DNA of 64,000 nucleotides from Vibrio sp. RE86 (GTDB lineage: Bacteria; Pseudomonadota; Gammaproteobacteria; Enterobacterales; Vibrionaceae): positions 62,001 to 126,000 of the forward strand of contig NZ_VTXI01000009.1 of NCBI RefSeq assembly GCF_013114545.1, read 5' to 3'. Below, piece after piece: positions 8,500-16,741 of this stretch (positions within the stretch are counted from its first letter, which is position 1; every line of letters begins with the position of its first letter). Made by a program: the position numbers and the translations under genes. The notes beneath the pieces are model-generated. The model made no database searches. It was not told where the DNA came from and saw only the letters and a list, made by a program, of their open reading frames with translations.

Positions 8500-10743
8500 A
8501 TGCCGTATTTTGTCTCAAAGCTCAGATGGAAAGACACACACACTTCCGTCTTATTCCTACTATTTTTTGCTCTTTTCGTTACTCCTTTAACTGCCTCTGA
8601 ATTTGTCGGTAGTGAACAATGTACCGATTGCCATGCGAAGGAAGTTAAGGAGTGGCAAGCCTCTCATCACAAGCACTCAATGGAGGTTGCAACCTCAGAG
8701 TCGGTACTAGGTGACTTTTCTAACTCGGTCATTCACTACAATGGTGTGGATAATAGATTTTATAAAAAGAATGGACAGTTCTGGCTAGATGTCGCAGATG
8801 AAGAGGGAAAGCTAACCGCCTATCAAGTCACGCACACCTTCGCGTATAAGCCTTTGCAACAATATTTAGTGACTTTTGAAGATGGGCGCAAACAGTTCAT
8901 TCCCTTTGCGTGGGATAGTCGTAGTAAAAGTGAAGGCGGGCAGCGCTGGTTCACGCTGTACCCAAACGCGAATGTGCAAGATCAGTTCCATTGGCAAAAC
9001 GCTGGGCAAAACTGGAACTATATGTGCGCTGACTGCCATTCCACTAATCTAAAGAAGAACTACGACATAGAAAAAGACACGTATGCGACTTCTTGGTCTG
9101 AAATCTCTGTTGGCTGTGAAGCGTGTCATGGACCAGCGCATCAACACCTTACTATCGCCAATGCAGAGCCTAAGACATTCAAGGGGCCGTGGGGATTTGA
9201 CTCCGATTTATCAAAACCCGTTAAGGAGTGGGTCTATCAGCAAGGCGATACCACACTGCAACCGAAAGCCATTCACCCTACCGATCAAGTATCGACTTGT
9301 GCACAGTGCCATAGCCGACGGATTCAGCTCGATGATGACGTTAACCATGTAAAAAGCTCATTCTTCGACCGTTATCAACTGGATTTACTCTCGTCTGATC
9401 TTTATTACGATGATGGACAAATATTTGATGAGGTCTTTGTTTATGGCTCTTTCTTGCAATCTGAAATGGCAGAGAAAGGGGTCGTGTGTACTAACTGTCA
9501 TAACCCGCATTCTGGTGAACTGAATATGCCTCAAGAGGCTGTCTGTTCTCAGTGCCACCTTGCTTCTGAATACACTCCAGAGAAACATACTTTCCATGAA
9601 CTTGGGACAGAGGGCAGTCAGTGTGTTGATTGTCATATGGTTGAGACAACATACATGCAAGTGGATCCACGAAGGGATCATGCTTGGCACTCACCTCGCC
9701 CTGATATCTCACAAGTGACCGGCGCACCGAATGCATGTGTGAACTGTCACGAAGATAAAGATAACCCGTGGGCGCAAGAGTATATCAATCAGTGGTTCCC
9801 TGACTCCCAACGAAAAGTTGACGATCATTATGCAGCGGCTTTTACCGCGGCACTGGATATGCGTGTCTTTTCTAATACCACGCTCTCTGAGGTTTCAAAT
9901 AACCCAAACCTGAGTGATATTGTTAGAGCGTCTGCATTGGAGCGAATGGCTGAACAGCCAAGCCGTGAAAACTTGCAAGCGATACACACGGCCTCTAAGA
10001 GTCACAATGAAATGCGTCGTCTTGGAGTGGTGAAAGGGGTATCGAACTATTCTCCTGAAACAAAGTGGCAAATACTGAGTGGCTTGCTTGATGACCCTGT
10101 GCTTGCTGTTCGCGCTGAAGCTGCAGGTGAACTTGTACCTTTTTGGGCGCAGCTGAACGACTCGCAACGAAGTCAGCTGCAACCTGCGCTAGATGATTAC
10201 CTTAAGATTCAGAACTTTAATGCAGATAGAGGCTTTGCTCGTACAAACATAGGGGTGGTTTATCAGGCTCAGGGTGAGTTGGATAAGGCGATACAGGCGT
10301 ACAAGGGAGCAATTTCAATTGAACCCTATTACGAAAATAGCTATATCAATCTAGCTGATTTGTATCGTATACAAAGAAATGATCAACTTAGTCTAGATAT
10401 GCTTGAAGCTGGGCTCATCGCGATGCCGAAGTCGCCATCTCTTGCTTTCTCATCAGGTTTAGCACATTTGCGTTTAGGTCAACAGTCAGAAGCACAAGCT
10501 CGGCTTCGATCTGCTGCGCAATGGTCAGAAAATAATGCTCACTATTGGTATGTCTATGGTCTTTCTCTTGAAGCGACAAGTGTGCAGCAGGCAGTAAATG
10601 CGCTATCCAAAGCGTTTCAGTTTAGCCAAGATCCAAGGCACCTTTACGCCAAATGTGAGGTTTTAGCTAGAAACAAGGTTCAGGATAAACGGGCTTTGAA
10701 TCACTGCTTAGCTGAACTAGAAAGGGCAGTCCCGCGTTCGTAG
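8500..10743 (+). CDS. Exported octahaem c-type cytochrome with C-terminal HEAT-like and TPR repeats
   Basis: Starting from the ATG at 8500, the 747-residue protein has an N-terminal hydrophobic export signal ending near LTASEF. Eight CXXCH haem sites follow between residues about 41 and 415: CTDCH, CADCH, CEACH, CAQCH, CTNCH, CSQCH, CVDCH and CVNCH. A helical segment with HEAT-like character follows, and then TPRs from about residue 570 (A-Q-G-E-L-D-K-A-I-Q-A-Y pattern). The cytochrome part resembles the c554/doubled-CXXCH group, whose members move electrons in the periplasm. The redox partner is unknown. A terminator separates it from the sulfatase, so it has its own promoter or depends on readthrough. 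Confidence 0.85.
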   Translation: MPYFVSKLRWKDTHTSVLFLLFFALFVTPLTASEFVGSEQCTDCHAKEVKEWQASHHKHSMEVATSESVLGDFSNSVIHYNGVDNRFYKKNGQFWLDVADEEGKLTAYQVTHTFAYKPLQQYLVTFEDGRKQFIPFAWDSRSKSEGGQRWFTLYPNANVQDQFHWQNAGQNWNYMCADCHSTNLKKNYDIEKDTYATSWSEISVGCEACHGPAHQHLTIANAEPKTFKGPWGFDSDLSKPVKEWVYQQGDTTLQPKAIHPTDQVSTCAQCHSRRIQLDDDVNHVKSSFFDRYQLDLLSSDLYYDDGQIFDEVFVYGSFLQSEMAEKGVVCTNCHNPHSGELNMPQEAVCSQCHLASEYTPEKHTFHELGTEGSQCVDCHMVETTYMQVDPRRDHAWHSPRPDISQVTGAPNACVNCHEDKDNPWAQEYINQWFPDSQRKVDDHYAAAFTAALDMRVFSNTTLSEVSNNPNLSDIVRASALERMAEQPSRENLQAIHTASKSHNEMRRLGVVKGVSNYSPETKWQILSGLLDDPVLAVRAEAAGELVPFWAQLNDSQRSQLQPALDDYLKIQNFNADRGFARTNIGVVYQAQGELDKAIQAYKGAISIEPYYENSYINLADLYRIQRNDQLSLDMLEAGLIAMPKSPSLAFSSGLAHLRLGQQSEAQARLRSAAQWSENNAHYWYVYGLSLEATSVQQAVNALSKAFQFSQDPRHLYAKCEVLARNKVQDKRALNHCLAELERAVPRS

Positions 10744-10767
10744 ATTGGATCAGATTCCAGTAACAAC

Positions 10768-10797
10768 AAAGAGCCGAATGATTCGGCTCTTTATTTT
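10768..10797. terminator. Bidirectional terminator between convergent genes
   Basis: AAAGAGCCGAAT and its exact complement ATTCGGCTCTTT form a near-perfect hairpin followed by TATTTT. The cytochrome gene ends on the left and the minus-strand gene at 10808 ends on the right, so it can serve both. Confidence 0.85.
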
Positions 10798-10807
10798 ATC
10801 CTTGCTG

Positions 10808-11293
10808 CTATTGGCGAGAGTTTAAGTATTGCTCCATATAAACATTCTGTGTCGAACGCCCGGTAACATCATGCTTATGACTGCTATATGGCCCAGAATA
10901 GACCCACTTCTCGTTGCCAATGAGTTCAATTGCGGCATGAAATCTGGTTACGTTTTCGGTGTGTAAGTTTTTCTGTGCATGAGTACAGTATTCAGGGCTC
11001 CATAGGCTTGATAACTCTTCATCGGCCAGAATGGCGGCAAATTCATGCGCCAACTGCTGTGAGAAGTGATCGAACATATGCTCTCCAGTCACCTCTAGTG
11101 CTAAGGCAAACTCATCCCACCATTGCTCGGCTTGCTTATCTGTCATCGTTCCATTTGATCCGCAAACCGCAACGGTAAGAATCTCTTCATTAACCAAAGT
11201 CAACCTTGGGTCAGTGTCATGGTTGCAGCTGGCAGCAATAGCAGAGATAGGAGTGATAGTCAGTAGTATGGTGGAAATGAGTTTCGTATTCAT
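10808..11293 (-). CDS. Small secreted protein of unknown function
   Basis: I chose the ATG at 11291-11293, which gives 161 residues with a clear signal peptide (MNTKLISTILLTITPISAIAA); an in-frame upstream ATG would put 13 extra residues before it. The mature part has Cys residues spaced as a possible disulfide pair (SCNHD and VAVCGSNG), plus a further Cys near EYCTH, and many His. No family is recognised. It lies about 70 bases downstream of the MBL-fold gene in the same direction, so the two may form an operon of periplasmic proteins. Confidence 0.55.
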   Translation of the reverse strand: MNTKLISTILLTITPISAIAASCNHDTDPRLTLVNEEILTVAVCGSNGTMTDKQAEQWWDEFALALEVTGEHMFDHFSQQLAHEFAAILADEELSSLWSPEYCTHAQKNLHTENVTRFHAAIELIGNEKWVYSGPYSSHKHDVTGRSTQNVYMEQYLNSRQ

Positions 11294-11362
11294 AGGGTAG
11301 CTCGCAAAGATAGTCGTTTGGAATTGGGGCATACCGAGGTATGCCCTGTTTGAATGAAAGCG

Positions 11363-12985
11363 CTATTCCTTATCTGTTTCCTTTACATGCTCGCCTTGTT
11401 CATTGAATCGGCTAATCGAGCGATGCCCCTCAAGTCCGTGCGCTTCTCGCGCTCGATTAATATATTCTTGCTGTGCCCCCATTGGCTTCATTGACTCTGG
11501 AACTTGTTCTACTGGTAGAATGATATCTTCCGTTGTTGGCCACTCTTGCAGAAGTTCAGGTTTGTACCCTTCTGGGTAGTACAACTCTGGATTGATCTCT
11601 AGGTCACGCATCTCTTGCTGCTGCAAGTCAGCGCGTTGATATTTCGGCGCTGGAACTCTCAGTTCACCACCTTCACTTAGGTCAAACTGAGGAGCACGGT
11701 TGTTCGGGAAGTCAGGTACAATCCCTTCACGAACCCAAGCTTGATCTGGTGTAATGTTGGCTACGATTAAATCTGGTGCGCCAAAGTGGAATGGTCCTTT
11801 CCAGTGTGTTCGAACTTGTGCCACGGTTTCTTCATTTAGATATGGGTCAAATGGCATATGCGTTGTCATAAACAAACGAGGCTGAACTTCATTTGCTAAC
11901 CAGCCTGCTGCATAGCCAGGAGTATGGTGCGTATCAATCGTATAGCGCCCAAGGAATGGAGGGACGCCTTGTACGATAGCTGACAGCCCTAGCACTTCCG
12001 GCTGTAACTCTGTGACAAATAAGTCACACCCTTGGGCGTATTTAATGTCGAGTTCTGTTGGACGACCATCACCAGTCCAGACAAAACACAATGATTCTTC
12101 ATCATTAATCTTCCAATCTAGTCGGTAGCCTGATGCTCCATCCATTGCGTGTGAACGACGCCAGTGCTTAACGGTCACACCATCCACATCGTAGATAATG
12201 CCGCCATCATCTTTATAGTCAAACTCCACGACATTGATGTCATTACCTGATGGGAAAACATCAAATGCAGTAGTGTGCCACGTGAGCATCTGCATCATGC
12301 CTTCTACCATATGGCGAGTACCATATTCTGGTTTGGCACCCGATGGACCATATACCGTTAATGGTTTTTCCCAGCGGCCAGACCAGCCCCCGAATTGGTA
12401 GAGGTATGGGAGTGAGCCATAGTGGTCAACATGTAAGTGAGTGATGAATACCTTGTCTAACTCATTCATTGCGACACCAGCTGCTACATAGTTAGCGATA
12501 GAGCCTTCACCAATATCAAAGACAAAGCTGTCGCCGTTTCCAAGCTCGACATAAATGGAGGTGTTCATTTGGCCTGGACGAATGTTTGGAGAGGTACCCA
12601 TAAAGGTTACGCGCATCTCATTAGGCTGGACCTCTTCAGTTTGAGGATACCAGTTTGCCGCGCCCTTAAGGTGTGACATAGGCTCAATGCCATCAAACAT
12701 TAGGCCTTCTTTCCAACGCGGTGTGCCATCTGGCATATCTTTTACTCCCCCCATAAGTACATCGAAGATCTCTTGTTCTGAAGAGTAGATCTTGCCTTGC
12801 TTCTGTTCTCTTAGCTCTTCAATATCAACAGTTTGTGAATAGTTGTACTGCTGATACTGACCGTTTTGGTGTGTACGGTTGAGCTGGTAGCCCTCCTCGA
12901 ATGGGCTTGTAGGTGCATTTGCTAAAGCGCTTAAGGGGAACATGACTGCGAAAGGAAATGCTGCGAGTTTGAAGGTTGATTTCAT
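11363..12985 (-). CDS. Periplasmic metallo-beta-lactamase-fold hydrolase
   Basis: This 540-residue protein has a signal peptide (MKSTFKLAAFPFAVMFPLSALA). The MBL metal motif HLHVDH lies at residues 183-188, with a further metal-ligand region at WTGDGRP and a later His in TTHMPFDP. The MBL domain is long and is flanked by about 110 N-terminal and 140 C-terminal residues not typical of beta-lactamases. General resemblance is to the secreted MBL proteins that automated pipelines sometimes label GntH-like, but no guanitoxin pathway genes are present, so I do not assign that name. The substrate is unknown. Neighbours suggest a shared periplasmic role with the sulfatase and cytochrome. Confidence 0.8.
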   Translation of the reverse strand: MKSTFKLAAFPFAVMFPLSALANAPTSPFEEGYQLNRTHQNGQYQQYNYSQTVDIEELREQKQGKIYSSEQEIFDVLMGGVKDMPDGTPRWKEGLMFDGIEPMSHLKGAANWYPQTEEVQPNEMRVTFMGTSPNIRPGQMNTSIYVELGNGDSFVFDIGEGSIANYVAAGVAMNELDKVFITHLHVDHYGSLPYLYQFGGWSGRWEKPLTVYGPSGAKPEYGTRHMVEGMMQMLTWHTTAFDVFPSGNDINVVEFDYKDDGGIIYDVDGVTVKHWRRSHAMDGASGYRLDWKINDEESLCFVWTGDGRPTELDIKYAQGCDLFVTELQPEVLGLSAIVQGVPPFLGRYTIDTHHTPGYAAGWLANEVQPRLFMTTHMPFDPYLNEETVAQVRTHWKGPFHFGAPDLIVANITPDQAWVREGIVPDFPNNRAPQFDLSEGGELRVPAPKYQRADLQQQEMRDLEINPELYYPEGYKPELLQEWPTTEDIILPVEQVPESMKPMGAQQEYINRAREAHGLEGHRSISRFNEQGEHVKETDKE

Positions 12986-13211
12986 AAGTCACCGGACAAG
13001 TAAAATAGTGAGTATTTGTTTAGGTTTGGTGCGAAACAGGTGGTGTTGTGTTCATCACTCTTGATGGTGGTAATGTTACTGAGTCATGGAGGAGCGATAT
13101 ATAAACCAAACAATAAGCTAATCTTAAGATTTGGTTATGAATGCCAGCGGAGAGGTAAATGGTGGGTTATCTTATTGCTCGGATATGCTAAAACTGGTGA
13201 GGTTTTACTCG

Positions 13212-13217
13212 TATAAT
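13212..13217 (+). promoter_or_regulatory. Possible -10 box of a short transcription unit
   Basis: A perfect TATAAT at 13212-13217 lies 15 bases upstream of the ATG at 13233. I see no convincing -35 box at 16-18 bases spacing. Together with the terminator at 13417-13450 it would frame a transcript of about 225 nt. Confidence 0.35.
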
Positions 13218-13232
13218 CAATGGGTTAAAACA

Positions 13233-13418
13233 ATGAAAACTGAACTGTCGATGGGCAAGCTAGACGAGCAGTTGCAACAAGAATTGATGGTGGGCGTAGA
13301 AGTACATAATCGAGAACAAACCGCTCCTAGTTATGAGCTAACTTTAGCTCCCACACCATCAAGTTTAGATTTTGATAGGTGCATTTCCGTTCAAAGTATA
13401 TTGTCCTCCTACATTTAG
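13233..13418 (+). CDS. Possible 61-residue protein, or the body of a small RNA
   Basis: The frame from the ATG at 13233 encodes a 61-residue product starting MKTELSMGKLDEQLQQE, without signal peptide or known domain. No Shine-Dalgarno sequence precedes it. The frame extends upstream to an ATG at 13131, which would give 95 residues. The stop codon overlaps the first arm of a rho-independent terminator, so a transcript clearly ends here. Whether that RNA is translated cannot be told from one sequence. Confidence 0.35.
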   Translation: MKTELSMGKLDEQLQQELMVGVEVHNREQTAPSYELTLAPTPSSLDFDRCISVQSILSSYI

Positions 13419-13450
13419 CCTCAATGTGAGGAATCCACTGGGGCTTTTTT
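13417..13450 (+). terminator. Rho-independent terminator of the 13.2-kb unit
   Basis: AGCCTCAATGTG pairs imperfectly (with G-T pairs) with CCACTGGGGCT and is followed by six T. It lies upstream of the mannitol-PTS-like gene and isolates it from readthrough. Confidence 0.7.
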
Positions 13451-13511
13451 AGTTCATTCGGCTACTAACTGTGATCGAAAGCCTAAAATGTGCCAATTTC
13501 TGATAGCTTGA

Positions 13512-13571
13512 TGTGATTTTGTTCTCACTATAATTTGGTGTTGGTGAGGTCGATTTGTGATCTATGTTTGA
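13512..13571 (+). promoter_or_regulatory. Possible CRP sites and promoter upstream of the IIB-less PTS gene
   Basis: Two CRP-like sequences are visible: TGTGA-TTTTGT-TCTCA at 13512-13527 (9 of 10 consensus bases) and TGTGA-TCTATG-TTTGA at 13556-13571 (7 of 10). A TATAAT sits at 13529-13534 between them. CRP control is usual for sugar PTS genes in Vibrio. The exact promoter is uncertain. Confidence 0.4.
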
Positions 13572-13657
13572 AATTTACTCAGATAGAAGAATGACATCCT
13601 ATTTGCATATGGTACAGTCGCTGGCGTTAAAATGTACCCACACAAATTGAGATCATC

Positions 13658-15205
13658 ATGCTATCCCCACAATCCAAAGTAAAAGTCCAAGGAGCAGGAC
13701 GTTTTCTATCGAATATGGTCATGCCTAACATCGCTGCTTTTATTGCTTGGGGGCTGATCGCTGCGTTATTTATACCAACGGGTTGGATGCCTAATGCGCA
13801 ACTTGCTGAGTTGAGTGAACCGATGATCACTTACCTGATCCCTCTTTTGATTGGTTACAGCGGTGGTCGACTCGTGGCGGGTGAGCGTGGAGCTGTTGTG
13901 GGGGCGGTGACGACGATGGGTCTTATTGCTGGTTCCGAAATTCCGATGCTGATGGGGGCTATGGTTGCGGGCCCTTGCAGCGCTTTAGTCATTAAAAAGT
14001 TTGACGAACTCATCGCTGGTAAAGTGAAAAGCGGCTTTGAAATGTTGGTCAATAACTTCTCTGCCGGTATTGTGGGCATGTTAGGTGCGATACTGGCGCT
14101 TTATTTTGTTGGTCCTGCGATTACTGTTCTGTCAGCCATGCTTTCAGCAGGGATTGAGGCTTTAATTGCCTCAGAAACGTTAGCTTTCGTTTCTATCCTT
14201 ATTGAACCTGCGAAAATCCTATTCCTCAACAATGCGATTAACCACGGCATTTTTTCTCCATTAGGGATCCAGCAAGCTAAAGAGGTGGGGCAATCTATCT
14301 TCTTCTTGTTGGAGTCAAACCCAGGCCCAGGTCTTGGTGTGTTATTAGCTTATATAGCGACTAGCCGAGGACGTGTTCAGCAAACTGCTGCTGGTGCGAC
14401 AATTATCCATCTCTTTGGTGGTATCCAAGAGGTCTACTTCCCCTATGTGTTGATGAAACCTCGTCTCCTATTGGCGTTAATTGCTGGGGGAATGTCCGGT
14501 ATTTATGTGCTGGGGCTTTTTGAAGCTGGCCTTGTTGCGCCTGCGTCGCCGGGTTCTATTATTGCGATAATGCTACTGACACCTAAAGCCTCCCTAGTTG
14601 GAGTGATTGCTTCGGTCGTTGTGTCTACTTTGGTCTCTTTTGTTATCGCGACGGCGCTGCTTCGCCGAGAGTCAGCGCAGCAAGAGAAGAAGCAAGCTTC
14701 GAAAGCGAATCTCACCGAGTCAAAGAGTAAGACGTTTGAGTATTCAACGGTGGAGACAACGATGCGCCAGCTCGTGACTGCGGAGCATGTTTGTCTAAAC
14801 ATTGAAGCGAGTGACAAACAACAGGTGATTACCCAATTGGGCAATAGATTGGTTGAACTGGGGCATGTCGAACCTGCTTACGTTGAAGAGATGCACAAAC
14901 GAGAGACATTGCTCTCTACTTATTTGGGTGAATCCATTGCATTGCCGCATGGTATGGTCGGGGGCAAGCAACACGTGATCAGCGACGGCGTCGTGTTTGG
15001 TCAGGTCCCTGCTGGTGTTAAATGGGGCAATGAACCGAGCGATGTAGCGAAAATTGTTGTTGCCGTTGCAGCGAAAGGTGATCGCCACATTCAAATCATC
15101 TCTTCGATCAGTTCTGCTCTGGATGATGACGCAGTACTCGAACGACTCAAATCGACCACTGATGTAGAAGAAGTGTTGAATGTACTCAATGGTAAGGTTC
15201 ACTGA
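13658..15205 (+). CDS. Mannitol-type PTS permease with IIC and IIA domains but no IIB domain
   Basis: This 515-residue paralogue of MtlA begins MLSPQSKVKVQ, the same start as MtlA. Residues 1-340 are the membrane IIC domain, with the conserved NNAINHG His at 196 and the GGIQE motif at 254-258 (His of GGIHE replaced by Gln, Glu kept). Residues about 365-513 are the IIA domain with the phosphorylated His at 431 in GESIALPHG. The 25-residue linker replaces the whole IIB domain of about 100 residues, and no CDAGMGSS phosphocysteine loop is present. It must therefore take phosphate from a separate IIB, most simply that of MtlA at 16961. The substrate may be mannitol or another hexitol. Confidence 0.85.
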   Translation: MLSPQSKVKVQGAGRFLSNMVMPNIAAFIAWGLIAALFIPTGWMPNAQLAELSEPMITYLIPLLIGYSGGRLVAGERGAVVGAVTTMGLIAGSEIPMLMGAMVAGPCSALVIKKFDELIAGKVKSGFEMLVNNFSAGIVGMLGAILALYFVGPAITVLSAMLSAGIEALIASETLAFVSILIEPAKILFLNNAINHGIFSPLGIQQAKEVGQSIFFLLESNPGPGLGVLLAYIATSRGRVQQTAAGATIIHLFGGIQEVYFPYVLMKPRLLLALIAGGMSGIYVLGLFEAGLVAPASPGSIIAIMLLTPKASLVGVIASVVVSTLVSFVIATALLRRESAQQEKKQASKANLTESKSKTFEYSTVETTMRQLVTAEHVCLNIEASDKQQVITQLGNRLVELGHVEPAYVEEMHKRETLLSTYLGESIALPHGMVGGKQHVISDGVVFGQVPAGVKWGNEPSDVAKIVVAVAAKGDRHIQIISSISSALDDDAVLERLKSTTDVEEVLNVLNGKVH

Positions 15206-15777
15206 TGTCTTTATACGCTCTGGCCAAGAGAAAACCACAAGAAACGATCCATTTGCCTAATGAGTCCGAATTACTTGAGGTTATTTCGGAAGCCGATGAT
15301 CCGAGCTCTGTTATTGTTGCGGCTTACCATGCGCTAGATGATGCAATTGGGGCGGTCATGCAGCGAATGTTGTCTCGCAATGAACAAGCGGTGCAATACA
15401 TTGTTGACCCTTTAATGGGATCAGCGGGCCCATTGGGTGATATTAAAGTGCGAGCTGGGCTTCTACTTGGTTTAGGTGTTGTAAGTCGAGAGGTTTACGC
15501 TGATCTTGAGGTGTTTCTGAGGCTGAAGGAGTACTGTGAAGATGCAGCCAAGCCTGTCTCGTTTACCGATTTGTATGTCTTAACTGAATTGAGAAGTGTA
15601 GAAGCGATCAAACGTACCATGCCGATAGAGTATGATCCGAGTATGATCTCTGGTCTCTCTGAGATGATGATGAAGATGTTTATCGAGCGACATAATCAAA
15701 AGGTACGTTCAACAATCGTATTGGCAATTACTGATCTCGTTTCTCAGTTAAGTGGTGACGTCACTCAGCCTATCTAA
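15205..15777 (+). CDS. MtlR-family regulator paralogue
   Basis: The 190-residue product shares the MtlR pattern with the mtlR at 20190. Common parts include VVDPL...GPLG, LLLGLGV.S.EVY, KRTMP/QKTMP and ERH.QKVRSTIVLA. Its ATG overlaps the TGA of the permease gene (TGATG), so translation is coupled. MtlR proteins are all-alpha repressors of mannitol genes without a classical HTH; whether this one acts on its own permease or on mtlA is unknown. A terminator follows 26 bases after the stop. Confidence 0.85.
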   Translation: MSLYALAKRKPQETIHLPNESELLEVISEADDPSSVIVAAYHALDDAIGAVMQRMLSRNEQAVQYIVDPLMGSAGPLGDIKVRAGLLLGLGVVSREVYADLEVFLRLKEYCEDAAKPVSFTDLYVLTELRSVEAIKRTMPIEYDPSMISGLSEMMMKMFIERHNQKVRSTIVLAITDLVSQLSGDVTQPI

Positions 15778-15803
15778 TACTGCTTCAAACTGAATGAACA
15801 ATT

Positions 15804-15832
15804 AAAGCCACCTTTAGCGGTGGCTTTGTTTT
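15804..15832. terminator. Terminator between mtlR paralogue and HAD gene
   Basis: AAAGCCACC and GGTGGCTTT form a 9-bp stem with a 6-base loop, followed by GTTTT. It serves the plus-strand PTS operon, and its left A-rich flank could also serve the minus-strand HAD gene. Confidence 0.85.
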
Positions 15833-15850
15833 ATCTGCAGACTGGTCGAG

Positions 15851-16489
15851 TTAGTCGAGTAGGGGAATGGCTTCGTTGAGCTGACTGATAACTGTTGCTC
15901 GCTCAAGGTGCTGCTCTTGTGGTGGTAAAAGGTCAGGTACCATCACAACATGACAACCTGCATCTAAGCCTGCTTTTACTCCATTGTTAGAGTCCTCTAA
16001 CACGATGCAATCTTCAGCATTCACCTTCAAAGCCTGATAAGCCATCACATAGCAGTCTGGGTTTGGCTTACCTTTGTCGACATCTTCAGCGGTGATGATT
16101 AAATCAAACTGGCTTAAATAGTCACTATTGCGGAAGTTGTGCTCCACTTCAGGTCGGTGCGAGGAGGTGACAATAGCGGTTTTTAGCCCTCTGCTTTTTA
16201 TATGAGTGAACAGCTCATCAAAGCCAGACTTAAATGCTATGCCTTTTTCTCTCAGCGCATGGAAATGTGCGTCTCTATCTGAGCAATAGCGGGTCATATC
16301 TATTTGTCCGGCAAAGTGGGTCGCTAACATTCGTTCGCACTCAGGGTCTTGGACACCAATGAACTGCTGGTAGAACTCATCACTGATCTCTAGATCTTGC
16401 TTTCTGGCGGCATCTTGCCAACTGAGTTTGTATATAGACTCGGTATCAAAGATCAAACCATCCATATCAAAAAGTACCGCTTTCACCAT
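15851..16489 (-). CDS. HAD-superfamily phosphatase/phosphomutase (subfamily IA)
   Basis: This 212-residue protein has all HAD motifs: nucleophile DMDGLIFD near residue 8, a VTSS motif II, KGKPNPD carrying the motif III Lys, and LEDSNNG motif IV. A helical cap domain lies between motifs I and II. Such proteins hydrolyse sugar phosphates or isomerise hexose phosphates. Its position between the two mannitol-type loci suggests a sugar-phosphate substrate, for example removal of excess hexitol phosphate, but this is inference. It is divergent from mtlA. Confidence 0.8.
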   Translation of the reverse strand: MVKAVLFDMDGLIFDTESIYKLSWQDAARKQDLEISDEFYQQFIGVQDPECERMLATHFAGQIDMTRYCSDRDAHFHALREKGIAFKSGFDELFTHIKSRGLKTAIVTSSHRPEVEHNFRNSDYLSQFDLIITAEDVDKGKPNPDCYVMAYQALKVNAEDCIVLEDSNNGVKAGLDAGCHVVMVPDLLPPQEQHLERATVISQLNEAIPLLD

Positions 16490-16674
16490 TTTGTTTCACC
16501 TATTGTTGTTTTTAGAAATTCCAATTGTTCAAAAAGCTCACTCAACTGCACCATTTTGAGGGTGTAATTTTATTACAGAAAGAGTTTTTCTAGCTTATTG
16601 CAAGTCGACCTTAAGGGTGTTTAGCTCGATTATTAGCCGCTTTTTCTCTGTATAACTTCGTGCGTTTAATGAAA

Positions 16675-16690
16675 TGTGACTTTAATCACT
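16675..16690 (+). promoter_or_regulatory. CRP-like site 1 upstream of mtlA
   Basis: TGTGA-CTTTAA-TCACT matches 9 of 10 consensus positions of the CRP half-sites TGTGA-N6-TCACA. It is the best CRP site in the window. It lies between divergent HAD and mtlA genes and fits catabolite control of mannitol uptake. Confidence 0.7.
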
Positions 16691-16719
16691 AACTATTTAG
16701 AGTGCTTTACTGTTCATTT

Positions 16720-16735
16720 AGTGACTTGGATCACT
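16720..16735 (+). promoter_or_regulatory. CRP-like site 2 upstream of mtlA
   Basis: AGTGA-CTTGGA-TCACT is a perfect half-site palindrome and matches 8 of 10 CRP consensus bases. It ends 6 bases before the Fur-like palindrome. Confidence 0.6.
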
Positions 16736-16741
16736 GTGTAT

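Noticed and set aside
9385..9690. Minus-strand frame inside the octahaem cytochrome gene
   Set aside because: It is a shadow of the cytochrome frame, whose eight CXXCH motifs settle the coding strand.
11363..12985. Guanitoxin-pathway function (GntH) for the MBL-fold protein
   Set aside because: Only a general resemblance of a long secreted MBL protein; no other pathway genes lie in the window.
13016..13216. 66-codon frame upstream of the 13.2-kb unit
   Set aside because: No start signal or domain; it overlaps the probable promoter region.
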